A stretch of 64,000 nucleotides of DNA from Solea solea. Its lineage: Eukaryota > Chordata > Actinopteri > Pleuronectiformes > Soleidae. Location of the stretch: NCBI RefSeq assembly GCF_958295425.1, contig NC_081154.1:2920890-2984889 (forward strand), in the 5' to 3' direction. Under the pieces are notes generated by a model that worked only from the letters and a program-made list of their open reading frames with translations, was not told the DNA's origin and did no database searches. The translations under genes were made by a program, and so were the position numbers. Positions 60,118-64,000 of the stretch are shown here, one piece after another; position 1 is the stretch's first letter, and each line of letters starts with the position of its first letter.

Positions 60118-62967
60118 ATGGCGGAGCCGTTGAAAGTAAGTTGAACGTTCTTTTTCTTCGTTGTTGTCGCGGCTACTGTACGTTACTGTGAAGCAATTCA
60201 ATGCTATTATTACACGAGTGTTGGCTAAAACATTGACTTAACAATAGCTGTTTCTATTAATTAACCGTTACATTAACGCAGTTTTTGTAAAATGTATTAA
60301 AACCGCATACACAATGGTTGAAAATCTTTCTGTAAAGTTGTCACTTCCTCCCACACGCGTGAGCGATGAAGCTAATCTACTTAGCTGACGCCATGTTTGT
60401 ATTTATTCTGTTTTTAAAGTGGGTAAAACTTTGGTTTATAAATTATAATGTGTACTATTAAATAGTTCATCCGTGATGATGCTGCTAGTTGTAGGGCTGG
60501 GCAGTAATAAGGGCTGCAACTGACGATTATTTTCATAATCGAGTAATCGTTTGGTTCATAAAATGTTAAAGAAAATGTTAAAAAAACATTGATTCGTTTT
60601 TGTCAAACCTGGAAATCATGATGTTCTCAAATCCCTTTATTTTTGTCCACAAACCAAAATAATTTAGTTTTAATCACAGAAACTGGTTTTAATTCTTTAG
60701 CAAACACTCAAACCGAATAATTGATCATCAAAATAGTTGACGATTCATTTAGTAATCGTGTTTATGGTACAGTATGGGTTTCTTCAACCAGCCTTCAATA
60801 ATTCATTTTTTGTGGGGCTTAAACAGTTATTCGATCACTAAATGAATCACCACATTTTTTTCAATAAAATTAATCTTTGTTTATCAGGGACAATGCAGTG
60901 AGACATAGTGGACATAAAGTGCATCTGATATACTGCATAGAGTATATAACAATTTGCTAGTTTGCAACTCCTGTCCCTGGCTGGTATCACATGTACAGTT
61001 AATGGTTGATGGTGTGTTGTTTTTAATAATTAAAACAAGTTGCTTTAGAAATTGGCACTGAAAGAGAAACACTGATCAATATGTTCTGATATTTTATGGC
61101 CCAAACATTTACTCAATTAATACAAGTAAAACAAGCGATTGTTTAATAGATAATGAAAATAATCGTTGGTGTCAGCCCTACTACACATCAATATGTTTAT
61201 GCGATGTGTGAACACACTTTGAGACGGGACACATACTGTATTTGTCCGTTTGTCAAGTGTTTTCTGTCCATAAAGAAGTTTGAAACCTTATTTAACTGGT
61301 TTCTTCGACTCTCACTCCAATACTTGTCCTTTTTTCCCCCGTGGACGTAATGGATATGGCGAGGGCTGTCGATTATTCGAATAATCGTTTGTCCTAGAAA
61401 ACGTTGAAAAATGTGCATCAGTGTTTTTAATTATTAAAAAAAAACATTCAATAGGAATTTATTTATTTAGTAACGTCAAGAACAAGCAACCCGTACTCTA
61501 GCGACCTTCAGGGTTTTTGTTTGACTGTTGCAGTGATTGCTTTTACATATTTTCCTTTCTGTCTTGTCAATGATTTACCTAAATATTTATAATTACAAGG
61601 TATTAGCTCATTATGTGAGGTGTTCAATACTGTTTAGAGGTTAATCTCTAACACAAACGGAAGTCCTGTTGCTGTGTTGTTTGCGATATACTACAGTAAC
61701 TCATAAAACTTATTCCTGTGTCATCTGCAGCAAGCCTTTGAAAACAAGCCGCTGGAAAAGACAAAGAAAGATCCCAAGCGGATGTCTGTGGAGAGGATCT
61801 ACCAGAAGAAGACGCAGTTGGAGCACATTTTGCTTCGACCGGACTCCTACATAGGCTCCGTGGAGCCTGTCACCCAAGTAAGAAGTAACAACGCAGAGCT
61901 TGTGTCTTTTAAGCTGATGGCTTCTGTAGCTACTTTATTGATTCCAGCGACCTCCAGTAAATCTCACAGGAGCTCCTGTGGGAGTGGACTATTTTAGATA
62001 TATTCTGCTCTCGCTGCAAAGTTGCAGGATGTCGATGAGGACAATAAAACATTAATGGTTCATGTCGTATGAATTTATGTGTGATCTTTACCGTCACTTT
62101 TTCTCCTCAGCAAATGTGGGTGTATGATGAAGATGTTGGACTCAATTGCCGTGATGTGACATTTGTGCCCGGGCTTTACAAGATTTTTGATGAGATCCTC
62201 GGTGAGTTAACACATTTTAGTGTGCAACCAAATAGACGGTGTGTGTTCTTTCCAACTGCAAGCTCATGAGAATAATACAATTTGTTGTGATATTCTCCTT
62301 ACAGTGAATGCAGCTGACAATAAGCAGAGGGATAAGAGCATGTCCTGCATCAAAATCAATATTGATATGTGAGTAGTATATCATAAAGTACTGCATGTCC
62401 AAGATAAGACCTTAAAATATCCTATATATAATGTAGTATACGACTGCAACAACTAATCCATTACTAAATTATTCTGCGACTATGATAACTGATTTATTGG
62501 TTTGAGCGTTTGTTTTTTTAAAATCATTTAAAAGGTGTGAATTTTCAGTGCCCTTTTTTTTTTAAAAAATGTGAATAGTTTGAGAGACAGAATTCTTCAA
62601 CATTTTCTGACATAATCTGCAGGGAACAACTAATCGATCAATTAGATAAAATAATTGACACATGAATCGATTCTGAAAATAATCGTCAGTTGCAGGCCCG
62701 ATGTTTGCTTTGTGTCGTTATTAAAAATCATCAGCTTCCCCTGGTACCAAAGAAAATACATGTATGTTTTGTTTTGTTTTTTTTTACCTTTTTTAGTGAA
62801 AACAACACCATTAGTGTATGGAATAATGGGAAGGGAATCCCTGTGGTGGAGCACAAGGTGGAGAAGGTCTTCGTCCCTGCTCTTATCTTTGGACAGCTCC
62901 TCACCTCCAGCAACTATGATGACGACGAGAAGAAAGTCACTGGTGAGACTAATTGTATTGACGTTGT

Positions 62968-63011
<44 letters not shown>

Positions 63012-63907
63012 CTTTATTTATCCCCGAGGGGAAAGTGGGTTATTGTAGCAGCGGTAAAAATAAATCAAAAATACAAATAAAATATAAAAATCCTATAAAC
63101 CACCTGAATTGTATTTGACTTAAATGTCCGAGGACTGGGCATGTGATGACATATGGAACATGTACAATTGAAGTATCAGCAGCACATCTTCACACTAATA
63201 CTTGTTCTTCAGGTGGACGTAATGGATATGGTGCCAAGCTTTGCAATATCTTCAGCACAAAGTTCACTGTAGAGACTGCCTGCAAAGAGTCCAAAAAGGG
63301 TTTCAAGCAGGTGAGGAGGAGACCAAACTACGTGTGCCCCTTTTTTGTTTATCCTTCGTGATGAAATTCATCTTTACGCTATGTCCGTATTTTCCACAGA
63401 CTTGGTATGACAACATGGGCAGAACGGGGGATTCTCAACTCAAACCCTTTGATGGAGAGGAATTCACCTGTATCACCTTCAGGCCAGATCTTCCCAAGTT
63501 TAAGATGAGCATCTTGGATAAAGACACAGTTGCTCTAATGACGAGGAGGGCCTACGACATTGCCGGATCCAGCAAGGGTGTCCATGTATTCTTCAATGGC
63601 AAGAGGCTGCCAGTACGTCATCGCACTGTTCCTAATTATCTTTCTCAGCTTTTAGACTACTTTATATTAGTTGTTACTTATTAGAGACATCAACAAGTTT
63701 GCTTAAATCTGAAATGGCCACTCTCATTTTCAGGTGACCAGTTTCCGTAGCTATATTGACATGTATTTGAAGGACAAGGTGGATGAGCTCGGTGGTCCTC
63801 TCAACGTGATCCACGAGGCAGTCAATGACCGCTGGGAGGTGTGTCTCGCCATGAGCGAGAAAGGCTTCCAGCAAGTCAGCTTTGTCAACAGTATTGCTAC
63901 GACCAAG
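60118..63907 (+). CDS. top2a: DNA topoisomerase II alpha, N-terminal part (first 8 coding exons)
   Basis: Nuclear type IIA topoisomerase; passes one DNA duplex through another using ATP, needed for chromosome condensation and segregation. Exons: 60118-60135, 61731-61877, 62111-62201, 62305-62368, 62797-62942, 63213-63310, 63400-63612, 63734-63907, all with GT-AG edges; 951 nt, 317 aa. The gene runs past the window edge, since a donor follows 63907. The visible part is the GHKL ATPase: KKTQLEHILLRPDSYIGSVE, the N box EILVNAADNK (83-92), G1 NNGKGIP (116-122), G2 TGGRNGYGAKL (155-165), and the start of the transducer ending SFVNSIATTK. The 26-residue leader before SVERIYQKKTQLEH is short. Alpha is preferred over beta because of the leader and because TOP2A, not TOP2B, lies near CSF3/MED24 in human; sequence alone is mixed. 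Confidence 0.93.
60503..61182. mobile_element. hAT MITE copies 3 and 4 in top2a intron 1
   Basis: One end at 60508 reads 'AAGGGCTGCAACTGACGATT'. A reversed partner end, 'AATCGTTGGTGTCAGCCCTA', lies at 61162-61181. Shared interior motifs include 'TAATCGTTTGGTTCAT' and 'AATAGTTGACGATTCATTTA'. It may be one element with internal duplication or two adjacent copies in opposite orientation. Confidence 0.6.
61360..61410. mobile_element. hAT MITE end fragment, copy 5
   Basis: 'GAGGGCTGTCGATTATTCGA' followed by 'ATAATCGTTTGTCCTAG', a truncated end of the same MITE family in top2a intron 1. Confidence 0.45.
62438..62702. mobile_element. hAT MITE copy 6 in a top2a intron
   Basis: Left end 'CGACTGCAACAACTAATCCA'; right end 'AATCGTCAGTTGCAGGCCCG'. 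It ends about 95 bases before the exon at 62797, close to the branch-point region. Confidence 0.6.
62966..63065 (-). mobile_element. (GATA)n plus LINE/SINE 3' end
   Basis: About 11 GATA units (62969-63010) are followed by 'ACTTTATTTATCCCCGAGGG', the reversed 3' terminus of a common fish retroelement whose tail is a short tandem repeat. In a top2a intron. Confidence 0.6.
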
Positions 63908-64000
63908 GTAACGTGTTCCAGTATATTGTAGATTATCTGTCGTGTATGTAGGGTTACTAACCCTAACCCCATTTGTGACCTTTACGTCAAAGCCTTTATT

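Overview
This window is vertebrate nuclear DNA from a teleost fish, most likely a spiny-rayed (percomorph) species. The genes are split by GT-AG introns, the proteins are clear fish orthologues of human genes, and the intergenic DNA is full of fish-type hAT MITEs, tRNA-derived SINEs, LINE 3' tails and (TA)n/(GT)n/(GATA)n microsatellites. I cannot name the species. Nothing looks prokaryotic: there are no operons and no CRISPR.

Layout. 0-1.8 kb: a purine-rich stretch and a probable untranslated first exon of kcnj12. 8.2-9.5 kb (+): the intronless coding region of kcnj12 (Kir2.2 inward-rectifier K+ channel, 433 aa). 18.2-30.95 kb (+): med24 (Mediator subunit 24), 25 coding exons that join in frame to 989 aa. 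32.56-35.11 kb (-): csf3 (granulocyte colony-stimulating factor), five coding exons including one of 16 nt, 208 aa, tail-to-tail with med24. 35.3-44.6 kb: no gene seen, many repeats. 44.6-45.5 kb (-): an LRRC3-family membrane protein, named lrrc3c from its neighbours, with a possible 5' exon near 50.3 kb. 50.7-59.8 kb: no gene seen. 60.1 kb to the right edge (+): the first eight coding exons of top2a (DNA topoisomerase II alpha, 317 aa visible, gene continues outside).

The set med24 - csf3 - lrrc3c - top2a matches the human 17q21 neighbourhood, including the convergent med24/csf3 pair. The human neighbours THRA and PSMD3 are not seen here, and kcnj12 (17p in human) sits on the med24 side. The genes are not a pathway: a K+ channel, a general transcription co-activator, a granulocyte cytokine, an LRR membrane protein and a mitotic topoisomerase.

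I found no convincing undescribed biological system. The best leads are the csf3 promoter and cysteine pattern, the top2a cell-cycle promoter, a near-perfect 51-bp palindrome in a med24 intron, an E-box-rich minisatellite inside a transposon, nested transposons with readable target-site duplications, and a possible spliced uORF upstream of lrrc3c.
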